64,000 nucleotides of DNA from Saccharothrix sp. NRRL B-16348. Its GTDB lineage: Bacteria > Actinomycetota > Actinomycetes > Mycobacteriales > Pseudonocardiaceae. Shown here piece by piece: positions 14,910 to 23,559 of the stretch. The translations under genes were made by a program, and so were the position numbers. The DNA lies in contig NZ_LGED01000195.1 in the NCBI RefSeq assembly GCF_001280085.1, positions 58,339 through 122,338 on the forward strand, given 5' to 3'. Every line of letters starts with the position of its first letter. Positions within the stretch are counted from its first letter, which is position 1. The notes under the pieces are model-generated. The model was not told the DNA's origin. It did not search any database and saw only the letters and a program-made list of their open reading frames with translations.

Positions 14910-16540
14910 TCCACCCCGTCCTGGTCGAGGACCCGCCACGCGCCCAGCACGTGGTTGAGCGCGTAGTTCAACGCCACGGCGTCCTCCCGGAGCACCTCGG
15001 CGGTGATCTCCAGGCGGTCGCCGTGCCGCAGGCGCAGCCGTTCGGCGAGCAGCGAGACCGCCGTCCGGCCGCCGACGTGGACGAACCGGAAGCCGGGCGA
15101 CCGGTCCACGTCGAAGGCGAGCAGCAGCAGGTCGCCGCCCTCGAACCCGTCCAGCGGCACGAGCGCCATCCGCACCGCCGCATCCTGCCGCAACCAGTCC
15201 TCGACGTGCCACGCGACGGGCAGGTCCATGAGCACGAACACCGGCTCGACCGTGCGCAACAACGCCGTCGTGCCGTCGTCCGTGAGGGTGTGGTGGGTGG
15301 TCAGCACCAGCAGCGGCACGTCCCCGAGCACGTCCTGGACCTGGCGGGGCGTCCAGTCCGACGGCAGCAGGCCGAACACCAGCACCTCGCCGTCCGGGAA
15401 CCGCATCGGCGCCATCAGCGCCACCACCGGGTCGGGCAGCTCGTCCTGGAACGCGAACTGCTTGCGCGCCACCCGACGCCCGAGCCACACGCCGCACACG
15501 TGCGGGTCGCCGTCGACGTCCCACGACTGGAACGCCCGCAGCGACGCCAGGGTGGTGTCGACGTCGACGGTCCGCGCGGGCAGCGGGCCGCGCAGCTCGA
15601 TCCCCTGCCGGTCGTACTCCAGCGCGTCGTCCAGCACCGGCCTCCGCTCGGCGACGACGGCCAGCCGCTCGCCCAGCTCCGGGTCGACCCGGCCGACCTC
15701 GTCCTTGAACAGCTCGGCGGCCTCCAGCTGCCGGTCCCACGGGATGGTGCGCAGTCCTTCGCGGGCCAGCACGTCGGACACGTGCTCGTAGCACCTGCGC
15801 AGCACGACGTCCTCCTCGAACGCGCGCACGCGGTCGAGATCGGCGTCGTCCGGCAGCTCCCGGCGGTCCGGGTCGCCCGCGTCCAGCGCGTGGTCCGGGA
15901 ACTCCGCCGCCAGGTCGCGGACCAGGTCCGCCCACGTGTCGGGGCCGCCGGCGCGTTCGAACGCGGCCAGCCGGACGTCCGGGTGGTCACCCTCGTCGAA
16001 CGCCCGGCGGGTCAGCCGGTCGAAGCCCCGCGCCAGGACGTCGAACAGGGCTTCCGGCGACATCACGGCGCGCAGCACCGAGGCCGACGCCGTCTCCCGG
16101 ATCCGCCACGGCAGGGTCGCCGGTCCGGCGAGCCCGTGGCCGCGATCGAGGTGGCCGAGGTAGTCGGTGTTGCCGGTGAGCAGCTCACGGGCACGGGCCA
16201 CGCCCACGACGGACGCCGACACCGTGGTGGCGAACGCCTCGTGCGTGCCGTGCGAGCGGTCCACCATGTCGAAGAACAGCTCGGTGAGCGCGGAGGAGCG
16301 GAAGCCGCGGCGGGCCAGCAACCGCGCCGACGCGGTGACCCGACCGTAGGCGGTGGACGCCTGCAGCTCGTGGTGCAGCCCTTCGTGCGTCTCGACCATC
16401 AGCTGCTCGTCGCCGGGCGCGATGTTGCCCAGGATCAGCGACCACGCGCCCGCGCCGTCGTAACCGCCGAGCAGCCCGCCTTCGAGCGTGGCCGCCAGCC
16501 CGTCCCGCGCACACCGGAAAACGATCCGTTCGGGTGACAA
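14906..16540 (-). CDS. Uncharacterised HExxH-containing protein, paralogue A
   Basis: A 544-residue protein of no family I recognise. It contains HEGLH (52-56), a zinc-metallopeptidase-like HExxH, followed by Glu101 in THEAFATTVSA, a candidate third ligand. It is clearly homologous over its full length to the divergent gene at 16620: shared GGYDG, ELQAS, RCxEHVxDVLA, EYDRQGIELR and a C-terminal alpha/beta region. The start is TTG at 16540 with a GGAGG SD 6 nt upstream; a longer ATG frame reaches the other gene's start but its extra residues have no counterpart in the paralogue. It is co-translated with the TIR-like gene, so a role in the same system is likely. Confidence 0.7.
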   Translation of the reverse strand: MSPERIVFRCARDGLAATLEGGLLGGYDGAGAWSLILGNIAPGDEQLMVETHEGLHHELQASTAYGRVTASARLLARRGFRSSALTELFFDMVDRSHGTHEAFATTVSASVVGVARARELLTGNTDYLGHLDRGHGLAGPATLPWRIRETASASVLRAVMSPEALFDVLARGFDRLTRRAFDEGDHPDVRLAAFERAGGPDTWADLVRDLAAEFPDHALDAGDPDRRELPDDADLDRVRAFEEDVVLRRCYEHVSDVLAREGLRTIPWDRQLEAAELFKDEVGRVDPELGERLAVVAERRPVLDDALEYDRQGIELRGPLPARTVDVDTTLASLRAFQSWDVDGDPHVCGVWLGRRVARKQFAFQDELPDPVVALMAPMRFPDGEVLVFGLLPSDWTPRQVQDVLGDVPLLVLTTHHTLTDDGTTALLRTVEPVFVLMDLPVAWHVEDWLRQDAAVRMALVPLDGFEGGDLLLLAFDVDRSPGFRFVHVGGRTAVSLLAERLRLRHGDRLEITAEVLREDAVALNYALNHVLGAWRVLDQDGVE

Positions 16541-16619
16541 GCAGGTCCTCCGTCGCGTGGTCGAACCGGCGCCGTGCCACCGCCTGGTATGCAGGAGACC
16601 CGAGGAGCGAGGGGGCGGC

Positions 16620-18218
16620 ATGCCGGATGTTATCGGCTGCCAAGGGTTCCGCGCCGCGTTCCGCCACGGCGCGCAGGGCGGCTACGACGGCGTGGACGCG
16701 TGGGAGGTGGCCGCGCCGGTCACCCGCGGGCGTCGGCTGAGGATCATGGTCGAGGAGCACGAGAGCCTGCACCGCGAGCTGCAGGCGTCCAGCGGCTGGG
16801 GGCTGGTGGCGGCGTTGAGCACGGCGGTCGGCGACCGCCGCGGCGCGCCGCGCGAGGCGCTCCGCTGGATGGCCGCGCTGTCGGAGGACACCCAGGAGTG
16901 CTTCGCCACCACGATGTCGGCCGCCCTGCTCGGCGTCGGCGCCGTCCGGGAACTGCTCGCGGGCAACGCCGAGTACACCGCGCACCTGACCCGCGGGCTG
17001 GCGCTGACCGGCGACGAGACCGCGCCGTGGGCGTTGCGGGAGGCCGCGTTGGAGGCGGCGGCGCGGTGCTTCATGTCGCCCGGCTCGGTGCCTGCGCTGC
17101 TGGACCGCGGCCTCACCAGGCTGGACACGCGGGCCGCGTTCCGGGTGGACCGGCCGGACGACCGGCTGGCGGCGTTCGAGGCCGCGGGCGGTCCGGCCGG
17201 GTGGTCGGCCGTGTACGCCGAACTGCTCGCCGAGCACGGTGACGACATCGCCGCGCTCACCGCGCTGTACCCGGATCGCTGGGTGCGGCTGGACGGCGAC
17301 GTGCCGTCGAGGCCGGCGGACGAGGTGCGGCGGCTCAGGGAGTTCACCGAGGACGTGCTGCTGCGCCGCTGCCACGAGCACGTGCGGGACGTGCTCGCCT
17401 CGACCGGTCGGGACACGATCGGGTGGGGTGACGAGGAGGTGCTGGTGCGGCGGCTGACGGAGGCGGTCCGCGCCGAGGACCCCGAGCTCGCGGCCGGGCT
17501 GGCGGTGCGCACGACCCGGATCAGCCCGGTCGAGGACCCGGCCGAGTTCGACCGGCAGGCGGTGCGGCTGCGCGAGCCGTTGGAGGTGCGGGTCGTCCCG
17601 GTCGACAGCCCGTTGCTGGACACCAGCCTGCGGGTGGCCGTGTGGCTGTCGCGGGACGCGGCGCGGCGGCAGTTCAGGTTCCCTCCGGACGTGGAGCTGC
17701 CGGACGTGGTGGTCGCGCTCCTGAACGGGCTGCGCACGCCCGACGGCCGGGCGGTCGTCGGCCTGCTGCCGTCGACCACGACACCCGCGGAGCTGCGTGA
17801 CCGGGGGATCGACGCGTCCGTGCTGACCACGCAGACGACGTTGACCACCACCGGCGTGCAGGACGTGCTGCGCGGCGAGGAGGTGTGCGTGCTGCTGGAC
17901 GGGCGGGTGGCGCGCACGTTCGACGAGTGGCTCGCCCGGGGCGACGTCACGATGACGTACGCCCTCGACCGGGTGTCGACCGACGACTTCGGCGACCTCG
18001 ACGTCCTGGTGTTCGCGCTCGACCGGCTGCCGGGCTTCCGCCTGGTCGCGGTGTGCGGCACGTACGCGGCGGCGATGCTGCTCGGCTACCTGAAAACCCG
18101 GCACCCCGCCCTGGTCAGGCCCGATCCCGGACTGGCGGACGGTGAGCGCACCGCCCTGGCGGTCGCGATCGTCCTGCGCGTCTGGAGCGTGCTGGGCAAC
18201 GGCCACCTGCGAGGCTGA
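16620..18218 (+). CDS. Uncharacterised HExxH-containing protein, paralogue B
   Basis: A 532-residue paralogue of the gene it diverges from, 79 bp away. It has HESLH at 47-51 and Glu93 in TQECFATTMSA, matching the candidate zinc ligands of paralogue A. Conserved landmarks are GGYDGVDAW (20-28), LRRCHEHVRDVL, FDRQAVRLREPL, and a C-terminal part with strands such as LDVLVFALDRLPGFRLVAVCG. ATG 16620 follows a GAGGGGGCGGC SD-like run. The divergent duplication flanking the TIR-like gene suggests two partners with separate targets or regulation. No signal peptide or membrane helix is visible. Peptidase activity is only inferred from the motif. Confidence 0.7.
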   Translation: MPDVIGCQGFRAAFRHGAQGGYDGVDAWEVAAPVTRGRRLRIMVEEHESLHRELQASSGWGLVAALSTAVGDRRGAPREALRWMAALSEDTQECFATTMSAALLGVGAVRELLAGNAEYTAHLTRGLALTGDETAPWALREAALEAAARCFMSPGSVPALLDRGLTRLDTRAAFRVDRPDDRLAAFEAAGGPAGWSAVYAELLAEHGDDIAALTALYPDRWVRLDGDVPSRPADEVRRLREFTEDVLLRRCHEHVRDVLASTGRDTIGWGDEEVLVRRLTEAVRAEDPELAAGLAVRTTRISPVEDPAEFDRQAVRLREPLEVRVVPVDSPLLDTSLRVAVWLSRDAARRQFRFPPDVELPDVVVALLNGLRTPDGRAVVGLLPSTTTPAELRDRGIDASVLTTQTTLTTTGVQDVLRGEEVCVLLDGRVARTFDEWLARGDVTMTYALDRVSTDDFGDLDVLVFALDRLPGFRLVAVCGTYAAAMLLGYLKTRHPALVRPDPGLADGERTALAVAIVLRVWSVLGNGHLRG

Positions 18219-18246
18219 GCGGAACCGTCACGCAGGAGGAGGAGAC

Positions 18247-19116
18247 ATGGACCTGCCGGTGCTCTTCGGCGCCAACGTCGACCCGACGTGGGAGCCGGTC
18301 GACGGACCCGAGCGGACGGCGCTCGCCGCCGAACGCCTCGGCCTCGACCTGGCCACCATCCAGGACCACCCGTACCAGAAGGCGTTCTACGACACCTGGA
18401 CGTTGCTGAGCTTCCTGGCGGCGCGCACCGAACGGGTGATCCTGGTGCCCACCGTGGCGAGCCTCCCGCTCCGGCCGCCCGCGGTGCTCGCGAAATCCGC
18501 CGCCAGCCTCGACCTGCTCACGGGAGGCCGAGTGCGGCTGGGGTTGGGCGCTGGCGCGTTCTGGGAGGCGGTCGGGGCCATGGGAGGTCCACGTCGCGGT
18601 CCGCGGGAGGCCGTGGACGCCCTGGCGGAGGCGATCGAGGTCATCCGGGCCATGTGGAGCGGGCAGCGGAGCGCGCGCGTCGACGGCGAGCACTACGCGT
18701 TGGCGGGCGTCCACCCCGGACCGCGACCCGGCGCCGACCTCGGCCTCTGGCTCGGCGCCTACGGTCCGCGGATGCTGGCGCTCACCGGTGCGCGAGCCGA
18801 CGGCTGGCTGCCCTCGCACGCCTTCCTCGGCCTCGACCGGCTCGGCGACGCCGTGCGGCGGGTGGACGACGCGGCGGTCGAGGCCGGGCGGGACCCGGCG
18901 GCCATCCGCAAGGTCTACAACATCTCCGGGCTGATCGAGCCCTCGGAGGTGGAGGCGTTCCGCGGTCCGGTCGCCCACTGGGTGGACCGGCTCGTCGCCC
19001 TGGTGACCGAGCACGGCATGAACGGCTTCGTCTACTGGCCGGCGGACGACCACGAACGGCAACTGGCGACGTTCGCCGCCGAAGTGGTCCCGGCGGTCCG
19101 CGAAGCCCTCCGCTGA
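18247..19116 (+). CDS. LLM-class flavin/F420-dependent oxidoreductase
   Basis: A 289-residue luciferase-like monooxygenase: ERLGLDLATIQDHPY, RVILVPTVASLPLRPPAVLAK, LLTGGRVRLGLGAGAFWEAV and LGAYGPRMLALTGARADGW are the standard beta-barrel strands and coenzyme-contacting loops of the family. These enzymes use reduced FMN or F420. The ATG at 18247 has a strong AGGAGGAGG SD. It follows paralogue B by 28 bp in the same direction and could share its transcript, but no functional link is evident. The substrate is unknown. Confidence 0.88.
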   Translation: MDLPVLFGANVDPTWEPVDGPERTALAAERLGLDLATIQDHPYQKAFYDTWTLLSFLAARTERVILVPTVASLPLRPPAVLAKSAASLDLLTGGRVRLGLGAGAFWEAVGAMGGPRRGPREAVDALAEAIEVIRAMWSGQRSARVDGEHYALAGVHPGPRPGADLGLWLGAYGPRMLALTGARADGWLPSHAFLGLDRLGDAVRRVDDAAVEAGRDPAAIRKVYNISGLIEPSEVEAFRGPVAHWVDRLVALVTEHGMNGFVYWPADDHERQLATFAAEVVPAVREALR

Positions 19117-19276
19117 CCGCCGTGGCGTGCGGGCGAGTGGGGACGCCCACCCCGGACCGCAAGTCGTTCTCGGGCGGCGAGGTAGGCAGGCTGGTCTGGT
19201 CGGCGCAACACCCCGGAGTCACGTCGGACGACCCACCGCCGTTCTCCGACTCGTGGTTGTCCGACCCCTCCGACCG

Positions 19277-19317
19277 CACGCCGGCGGCGACCGCGTCGAT
19301 CGGTCGCCGCCGGCGTG
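19277..19317. terminator. Strong bidirectional terminator hairpin
   Basis: A perfect 17-bp stem (left arm CACGCCGGCGGCGACCG, 19277-19293; right arm 19301-19317) with a 7-nt loop lies between the convergent oxidoreductase and WGR genes, 5 bp before the latter's stop codon. There is no U tract. Its length and position make it the clearest terminator in the window. Confidence 0.8.
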
Positions 19318-19322
19318 GGCGT

Positions 19323-20747
19323 TCAGCGCAGGCGCTTGATCTCGCCGCGCGTCCGGTAGAACGAGCCGCCTGCCGACGTGACCACCTCCGTGACCAGGTA
19401 ACGGGCGCCGGGCACGCGGATGTTCTTGGGGAACTGGACGCCCCACGACCGGTCGTAGCCGTCGGAGACGACGTGCACCCTGATCCGACCGCCCTCCTGC
19501 ACGCACTCGACCACGACGCCCTCGCCCGGCGCGGCGTGCGACACGACCTCGACCTCCGCGGTCGCCTCCACGCGGGCGATGGCGCCGGCCTTGATGTCCT
19601 GGCGCTGCGGCAACTGCCCCTGCTCCGCCGCGCGCACGGCGGCCGGGCTGGCGTCGAGGCACGCGAGCGAACCGTCCGTGGTCACCAGGTAGAGCCGCTC
19701 GTCGCGGTACTGCATGGAGAACGCCGAACCGCACCCGGTGGCGAGCTTCCACAGCCGGGTGCCGTCGGCGGCGAAGCAGTACACCGAGGACTGGTTGTCG
19801 CCCGCGAAGACGAACTCGCCGTCGGGTGACGTCGCGCAGGAGAACACGGCCGCGTCGCAGCGGTAGTCGCCGGTCATGCGCCCGTCCGACTTGGCGAACC
19901 GGTGCACCCGGCCACGACTGGTGCCCGCGAACACGGCGTCGCGCTCCTGCCAGCCGAACAGCACCGAGCCGACGGTGTCGGCGTGCCACGCCCGGTGCCC
20001 GCGCCCGGTGTAGTGGGTGACGCCCCGGGAATGGCCGTGGAACACGCCTTCCGGCGCGCAGCGGACCATCCAGGCGCTGTCGCCGCTGGCCGGGACCGAC
20101 CACTGGAACTCGTCCTCGTGGTCCACCACGGTCACCCGGCCCTGCCGGTCGGACACGCCGAGCACGCCGTCGTGGATGTCGAGCCAGTAGATGTCGACGT
20201 CCTCGGCGATCTCGTACGCCACCCGCGGCACCTTGGCGCCCAGGTCGTACACCTGGCCGTCGTCGCAGCCCGCGTAGATCCAGAAGTCGTCGGCCACGAT
20301 GCACTTCACCGCGTCGGGCAACCCGAACCGCCCGGTGACCTGGCCGTCGTGGGTGAGGGTGTAGACGTCGCCGTCCTCGTTGCCGACCCAGGCGCGGTCC
20401 TCGCCGATGAAGATCCCGAACGCCGGCGCGCCGGACGCGAACCGCCACAGCACCGGCGCCTGGGTGGCGGTGGAGCGGGTGCTGACGATCTGCCGCCTGC
20501 TCACCGACCGGCGCTGGCGCATGCCCTTGACGGCGGGCGCGTAGCCCTTGCGCACCTTCTCGCCGATCTTCTTCTCGGCGGCCTTGAGCGCCTTGGCGTG
20601 GTCGGCGAAGGTGGCGCTCCTGACCTGCCCCTGCTCCCCGATCCGCCCGTAGGTGATGGTGACCTCGGTGTCGTCGACCCGCACTTCGTAGAACTTGTGC
20701 GCGCCACCGTCGGCCTCAGACAGCTCCAGGTACGTCGTGGCAGACAT
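19323..20747 (-). CDS. WGR domain plus beta-propeller (WD40/PQQ-like) protein
   Basis: A 474-residue protein. Residues 1-80 are a WGR domain (HKFYEVRVDDTEVTITYGRIG, then FADHAKALKAAEKKIGEK), a nucleic-acid- or protein-binding module also seen next to PARP and MolR proteins. Residues about 95-365 contain six or seven repeats of the pattern VYxxxxDG...W or V as in a beta-propeller (DGDVYTLTHDGQVTGRFG, SSVYCFAADGTRLWKL). The C-terminal 100 residues are beta-rich and unassigned. ATG 20747 has an AAGGAG SD, with a TAGCGT -10 box at the complement of 20780-20785. A sensing or scaffolding role is inference. Confidence 0.8.
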   Translation of the reverse strand: MSATTYLELSEADGGAHKFYEVRVDDTEVTITYGRIGEQGQVRSATFADHAKALKAAEKKIGEKVRKGYAPAVKGMRQRRSVSRRQIVSTRSTATQAPVLWRFASGAPAFGIFIGEDRAWVGNEDGDVYTLTHDGQVTGRFGLPDAVKCIVADDFWIYAGCDDGQVYDLGAKVPRVAYEIAEDVDIYWLDIHDGVLGVSDRQGRVTVVDHEDEFQWSVPASGDSAWMVRCAPEGVFHGHSRGVTHYTGRGHRAWHADTVGSVLFGWQERDAVFAGTSRGRVHRFAKSDGRMTGDYRCDAAVFSCATSPDGEFVFAGDNQSSVYCFAADGTRLWKLATGCGSAFSMQYRDERLYLVTTDGSLACLDASPAAVRAAEQGQLPQRQDIKAGAIARVEATAEVEVVSHAAPGEGVVVECVQEGGRIRVHVVSDGYDRSWGVQFPKNIRVPGARYLVTEVVTSAGGSFYRTRGEIKRLR

Positions 20748-20823
20748 GCGTTCGCTCCTTCATCACGTGATCTGGGAGCACGCTATCGAGCGACACCGAC
20801 AATTCCGCGACCGACCGATCAAC

Positions 20824-20841
20824 CGCCCGTGATCACGGGCG
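20824..20841. promoter_or_regulatory. Perfect 18-bp palindrome between two leftward genes
   Basis: CGCCCGTGA is followed directly by TCACGGGCG. It lies 76 bp upstream of the WGR gene and 70 bp downstream of the large cargo-like gene, so it could be an operator for the former or part of a terminator for the latter. A smaller palindrome with the related core ATCACGTGAT sits at 20762-20771, next to the expected transcription start of the WGR gene. Confidence 0.45.
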
Positions 20842-20910
20842 CCCGGCCGACCGGTCGTCGAGGGTGATCGCGGTCGGCGATGGTCCGTCCTCAGTGGACT
20901 GTCCGGCGGG

Positions 20911-23415
20911 TCACGGCACCGGTTCGGGCTCGCGTTCGTGCGGCGGCGCGGGCAGGTGCGGTGGGATGCGTGGCAGCGGCGAGCCGGTCGGGACCGGGGC
21001 GGGAACCGGGGCCGGGGCAGGGACGGGCGCCGGGGGCGGCGGCGGTTCGGGGTTGAGCGGCCGGAGCGTGTTGTAGTCGATGGTCACCGTGCGGTCCGGG
21101 TGGATCGTGATGGTGCCGGGGCCGATCTTGCCCTGGAACACGTTGCCCGCGCCGTCGACGGCGAAGATGAACGGCGCGCCCTCGCCGGTGAAGTGGACGC
21201 CACCGCCCCTGGTCGGCGTGGCCCGGAAGTTCCACGAGTTGCCGCTCAGCTCGGTCAGCCGGGCGAACAGGACCCGGGTCGCGGCGGCGCGGTCGGCGGG
21301 CGGCAGGTCGAGGATGATCTGCCGCGCGGCCTCGAACCTGGCGTTGTTGTTCTCTCCCGCGATCGGGACGGTGTGCGGGTCGACGCGCGGCCGCGGCACG
21401 GGCTCCGGCGGCACGTCCGCCGGCGTGCGCACCGGTTCGCGGACGGGCGCGCGTTCGGAGAACAGCTTCTTCACCCCGCCCGCGACCACGAGCGCCAGGT
21501 TCACCACGCCCTGCGTGCCCCGTTCCCACCGCTCGAACGGGGTCATCTCGGTGGGCGAGAACGCCCGCCGCCCGACGGCCGCCTCCACGATGTACGGGAT
21601 GCCGGTGAGGTCGGCGATGCCCAGCCCGACCAGGCCGAGCCCTTCGAGGAAGCCCGGCCCGTTCCCGCCGTGGTCGGCCTTGAACTCCTGCCAGCGCCCG
21701 TAGATGCCCAACCCGGCGCCCAGGACCAGCAGACCCGCCAGCACGCCCCACCCGATCGGGCCCGCCATCAGCAGCCCGACGCCGATGAGGATCGTGGGGA
21801 TGGACAGGATCAGCCCGGACAGGATGCCGCCGAGGACGTCGCCGCACTTGTCCCGCAGCCACGACCGCATGGACCCGATGAGCTCGGCGAACCACCGCTG
21901 CACCGGCTGCTGGTCGCGGGCCTGCGCGGCGAGCCGCTCGGCCTCGCCCTCGAACCGGGTCGCGCCGCCCTCGCCGCGCGACCGCGCGTCCGACACCCAC
22001 GTCCGCTGCGCCTCGCCCGCCCGGTCGACGGTGCCGGTCAGCCCGGCCACGCCCTCCCGGTGCTTCGCGGCCAACGCCTCCGACGCTCTGGCGGGCAGGC
22101 GGTCCAGCTCGCCCGCCACGGCGTCCCGGGTCTGGTCCGCCTGCCCGGTGAACGCCGCGGCGCCCTGCCGCAGTGCCGCGCCCGCCGCCTCGCCGGTCCG
22201 ACCGAGCGCCGCGGCGGCCTGCTCGCCGACACCGCCGACGGCCTGCCCGTGGTCGGTCGCGAGCCGTCCCGCGCCCTCCTCCAGCCCGCCCGCGGCGTCC
22301 CCGATGCCCTGCGCCAACTCGTCACCGGCCGTGCGGACCGCGGCCAGGGCCTGTTCGCCGGCCGAGGGCGCGTGCCCGGCGCCCGCGACCAGCCCGGCCA
22401 GCGCACGTGCCTGCGCCACCAGGTTCGCGCCGAGCCTCGTCGCGGTCTCGCGCAACCGGGTCCGGCTCTCCGCCGCCCACGCCTCCAGGTCCGCCTCGGC
22501 GGTCCGCCGTCCCGCCCGCAGCGCCGCCACGAACCGCTGGTGCCCCGCCACGGCCGACTCGGTGGCACGCGTGGCGGTGGCGCGCAGTGCGGTCGTCGTG
22601 GCCGCCGCGCCCTCGCTGACGGCCTGGTCCGCCTCACGCGCGCCCGTCCGGATCTGCTCCGCCGCGCCCGCTTTCGCCGGTTCGTACAGGCTGGTCCTGG
22701 CCGCCGCCACCCCGGCCCGGACCTGGCCCGCGGCCTGGTCGCCGGACCTGGCGAGTTCCGTGCGCGCCTTGCCCGCCACGGCCTGCGCGATGCGTTCCTG
22801 CCCGGCCGCGACCTCCGGTTCGGCGGAGCCTGCGGCGGGACGTGCCGACTCCGGACCGGGGGACTCCTGGACGGCGCGGCCGGCCTCCCGTTCACCGGTG
22901 GCGCGGGCCTCGTCGCCCAAGGCGTCGACCCCGGCTCGGGTGGCGGTCGTGGTGGCCGCGGCCTTGGCCTCGATCGCCGCACGCGTCCCGGCCGCCGCGG
23001 CCCGGGTCGCGGCGGCCTGGGCCGAGGACTGGGCGTCGACGGACGTGCGCAACGTGCGCAGCGCCGCCGTGGCGGTGGCTTCCTGCGCGTCCGCCGTGGC
23101 GGCGATCCGCGCGCGGTGGGCGACGACCGACTCGTCGACCCGGGTCGCGGCGCGTTCGGCGGCCTCGTTCACGAGCAGTTCGCGCTGGTCGGCTTCTCGC
23201 ACGAGGTCGCCGGGCGTGCCGCGGTCGGGGATCTCGACGGCCACCTCGGGCGGCGGCTCGACGTCGTGCCGGGCGGTCGGTGGGCCGAACAGCGACGCGA
23301 CCGCCGCGTTGCCCGCCGAGCGCTGCAGCACCAGCAGGCCGGCGCCCCGGCGGACGGCGACCGGTGCGGGCCGCGTGCCGTCGGACGGCTGGGACGACTC
23401 TCGGTGGCGTCGCAT
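20911..23415 (-). CDS. Large coiled-coil protein with contractile-injection-system-type leader (LQRSAGNAAV)
   Basis: An 834-residue protein. LQRSAGNAAV at 30-39 is the short motif at the N-terminus of many proteins encoded near or carried by extracellular contractile injection systems in actinobacteria. Residues 75-505 are an Ala/Arg/Glu-rich, largely helical and coiled-coil region. A hydrophobic segment lies at about 520-580, followed by DLTGIPYIVEAAVGRR, which resembles a pre-toxin TG motif. Residues about 690-800 (from GENNNARFEAARQIILDLPP to GNVFQGKIGPGTITIHP) form a compact domain I cannot assign. The tail is Pro-rich. ATG 23415 has an AGGAGG SD. No phage-tail or injection-machine gene is in the window. 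It may be a delivered effector (inference). Confidence 0.75.
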   Translation of the reverse strand: MRRHRESSQPSDGTRPAPVAVRRGAGLLVLQRSAGNAAVASLFGPPTARHDVEPPPEVAVEIPDRGTPGDLVREADQRELLVNEAAERAATRVDESVVAHRARIAATADAQEATATAALRTLRTSVDAQSSAQAAATRAAAAGTRAAIEAKAAATTTATRAGVDALGDEARATGEREAGRAVQESPGPESARPAAGSAEPEVAAGQERIAQAVAGKARTELARSGDQAAGQVRAGVAAARTSLYEPAKAGAAEQIRTGAREADQAVSEGAAATTTALRATATRATESAVAGHQRFVAALRAGRRTAEADLEAWAAESRTRLRETATRLGANLVAQARALAGLVAGAGHAPSAGEQALAAVRTAGDELAQGIGDAAGGLEEGAGRLATDHGQAVGGVGEQAAAALGRTGEAAGAALRQGAAAFTGQADQTRDAVAGELDRLPARASEALAAKHREGVAGLTGTVDRAGEAQRTWVSDARSRGEGGATRFEGEAERLAAQARDQQPVQRWFAELIGSMRSWLRDKCGDVLGGILSGLILSIPTILIGVGLLMAGPIGWGVLAGLLVLGAGLGIYGRWQEFKADHGGNGPGFLEGLGLVGLGIADLTGIPYIVEAAVGRRAFSPTEMTPFERWERGTQGVVNLALVVAGGVKKLFSERAPVREPVRTPADVPPEPVPRPRVDPHTVPIAGENNNARFEAARQIILDLPPADRAAATRVLFARLTELSGNSWNFRATPTRGGGVHFTGEGAPFIFAVDGAGNVFQGKIGPGTITIHPDRTVTIDYNTLRPLNPEPPPPPAPVPAPAPVPAPVPTGSPLPRIPPHLPAPPHEREPEPVP

Positions 23416-23483
23416 CGACCCTCCTGGCGTCGACCCAACGTCAGCACGCGGCGGGCGTCCGGGGTCAGGACCGCGAGGGCGTC

Positions 23484-23511
23484 CACAGGGGCAGTCGGCG
23501 CTGCCCCTGTG
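23484..23511. promoter_or_regulatory. Palindrome with 11-bp arms in a divergent intergenic region
   Basis: CACAGGGGCAG (23484-23494) and CTGCCCCTGTG (23501-23511) are perfect reverse complements around a 6-bp centre. The element lies between the cargo-like gene (start 23415, leftward) and the lipoprotein gene (start 23560, rightward), about 70 and 50 bp from the two starts, so it could control both. A transcriptional hairpin is unlikely because neither gene ends here. Confidence 0.55.
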
Positions 23512-23546
23512 TGGAACTACTCATGCGGCCCGGCGACCGGCGCGGC

Positions 23547-23559
23547 TAGCGTGGCGGAC
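23547..23559 (+). promoter_or_regulatory. Leaderless promoter -10 box
   Basis: TAGCGT (23547-23552) is followed by exactly 7 nt and then the ATG of the lipoprotein gene, the same layout and hexamer as upstream of the VOC gene. Confidence 0.55.

Noticed and set aside
20938..23559. A long plus-strand frame running into the lipoprotein gene
   Set aside because: The part before 23560 is antisense to the cargo-like gene. The lipoprotein signal peptide and the leaderless -10 box place the real start at 23560.
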